A DNA stretch of 48,548 nucleotides from a virus, in the IMG/VR virus record IMGVR_UViG_3300008116_006782, positions 1-48,548 of that record, one strand, 5' to 3'. Positions 47,830 through 48,548 of the stretch are shown piece by piece. A program made the translations under genes and the position numbers. The notes under the pieces were generated by a model that was not told the DNA's origin, did no database searches, and saw only the letters and a program-made list of their open reading frames with translations. Position 1 is the stretch's first letter; each line of letters opens with the position of its first letter.

Positions 47830-48214
47830 AGAAAGAGATATTCCTGGATGGATTCAAGATCATATTTCACAAGCTCAAAATTATATAAATCAAGCAAATA
47901 CTAATTATCATGAAGATAAGGACGAAGCAGAAGATGAAGCTATGCTTGAAGCCGAAATGAATGATATATCACCAGAAGAAGCAGAGAAAGAATTTGATAA
48001 ATTAATGCAACGTTACGATTGGTATGCTGAAATGAGTGATGATTACAGAGCATACGACAGAATGACATCTGTAAATCGTAGATTATTATCATTAGCTCAA
48101 AAATTTGATGCTAATAAAGCTGTAGATATTTTTAACCAATATGCCCCTAAAGGATCAGGTGTTCAAAAATATTTAGATAGAACTATTGATTCATTAGACC
48201 AATTAAGATCATAA
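47816..48214 (+). CDS. Helical protein, possibly the detached 3' part of the preceding gene, 132 aa
   Basis: The only available start is TTG 47816, 14 nt inside the preceding gene, in the +1 frame. The N-terminus [17 protein letters not shown], then [12 protein letters not shown], resembles the C-terminal domain of longer phage virion proteins that, as I recall, contain DHEVSMAxxxL just before it. This is the very sequence that ends the 112-residue protein. The rest is acidic helix. Translation may be by reinitiation or ribosomal shift, or the gene may be decayed. Confidence 0.5.
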   Translation: MIGGEERDIPGWIQDHISQAQNYINQANTNYHEDKDEAEDEAMLEAEMNDISPEEAEKEFDKLMQRYDWYAEMSDDYRAYDRMTSVNRRLLSLAQKFDANKAVDIFNQYAPKGSGVQKYLDRTIDSLDQLRS

Positions 48215-48548
48215 TGAGATTTAAATTATCAAAAGAAAGTGTTAAGCAACTAAGAGGAATAGTTAGTAACGAAGCAAGCGAGTTTGTTCAAGAACAAGCT
48301 GAGGAAGTTATTTCGTTTGAATCTAATCCTATGGAGTATATTTTAAACAAATATCCTTCATTAACGGATACTTTAGATGATTTACTTACTAATTATTTTC
48401 GTGATTACGTTACAGGTATATTTGTTATAGCTCCCAAACCAACTACATTTAAAGTTTTACTACATAATGGACAAATGTTTTTCTTAACATATGGTCCTAA
48501 ATCTTGGATTGCTAAAGTAGCGGGTAAAAGATATTATTTACTTAATTT
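48214..48548 (+). CDS. Partial hypothetical protein, cut by the window end
   Basis: An open frame starts at ATG 48214 (one base overlapping the previous stop, TAATG) and runs to the window edge without a stop, at least 111 residues. It begins [17 protein letters not shown] and has an acidic helical stretch (NEASEFVQEQAEEVISF). A beta segment follows (VIAPKPTTFKVLLHNGQMF, FLTYGPKSWIAKVAGKRYY). Not recognised. Confidence 0.6.
   Translation, partial: MRFKLSKESVKQLRGIVSNEASEFVQEQAEEVISFESNPMEYILNKYPSLTDTLDDLLTNYFRDYVTGIFVIAPKPTTFKVLLHNGQMFFLTYGPKSWIAKVAGKRYYLLN

Noticed and set aside
1-48548. Window length equals that of phage lambda
   Set aside because: The sequence shows none of lambda's genes, is AT-rich and encodes T4-like baseplate and gp55-like proteins. 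The length is a coincidence of the window.
1-48548. CRISPR arrays, insertion sequences, integrase or attachment sites
   Set aside because: No regularly spaced repeats, transposase-like or integrase-like frames were found. The tRNA cluster is a phage array, not an integration scar.

Overview
The window is part of the genome of a large, tailed, contractile-tail (T4-like) phage that most likely infects a member of the Bacteroidota. The phage assignment rests on recognisable baseplate genes (gp25-like and gp6-like wedge proteins, a gp5-like spike), a gp55-like late sigma factor, a DnaG/gp61-like primase, a GH19 endolysin with spanin-like neighbours, an 11-gene tRNA array and tightly packed, often overlapping ATGA/TAATG genes. 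The host assignment rests on promoters of the Bacteroidota type (TTTG, then TAnnTTT, with a fixed 23-nt distance), A/T-rich leaders with almost no Shine-Dalgarno sequences, a tail protein carrying SprB-like adhesin repeats, and a complete Bacteroidota-type TonB-dependent outer-membrane receptor. No integrase, repressor or plasmid maintenance gene is seen, so a virulent lifestyle is likely. The packaging, capsid, tail-tube/sheath and polymerase genes are outside the window.

Layout. 1-1060: eleven tRNA genes on the minus strand (Gln partial, Gly, Val, Ala, Pro, Cys, Arg, Thr, Trp, Lys, Phe). 1061-1402: divergent control region with a minus-strand terminator/antiterminator arrangement and a plus-strand promoter. 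Everything after this is on the plus strand. 1403-6791: a RadA/RecA-like ATPase, a DUF932 protein, then a cassette of methyltransferases, a glycosyltransferase-like protein, a hexapeptide acetyltransferase and an FkbM methyltransferase. 6792-6975: control region with operator-like repeats, a 12-bp hairpin and a promoter. 6976-8657: small uncharacterised genes closed by a terminator. 8742-13206: a second FkbM methyltransferase, a 2OG-Fe(II) oxygenase-like protein, two thioredoxin-fold proteins and uncharacterised proteins. 13257-15083: HD phosphohydrolase, membrane coiled-coil protein and late sigma factor. 15119-35146: tail/baseplate/fibre module. 35146-37315: GIY-YIG endonuclease, primase and PD-(D/E)XK nuclease. 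37340-40015: TonB-dependent receptor as an isolated transcription unit with its own promoter and terminator. 40032-48548: P-loop kinase, HAD phosphatases, a Dps-like protein, the lysis genes, and a series of proteins with a shared short N-terminal peptide.

How it may work together. Early/middle genes are read by the host RNA polymerase from TTTG-23-TAnnTTT promoters. The gp55-like factor then probably directs late transcription, and the recurrent ATATTTAT element in front of late genes is the candidate signal. Two threads stand out. First, the phage seems equipped to change the host surface: a glycan-modification cassette and a full-length TonB-dependent receptor, which could serve nutrient uptake, receptor masking or superinfection exclusion. 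Second, at least six proteins in the last 8.5 kb, and one in the tail module, begin with a hydrophobic/basic stretch ending in [L/I]-x-E within 8-12 residues. This is the form of the T4 capsid-targeting sequence cut by the prohead protease, so these proteins may be packed in the head and injected into the host.
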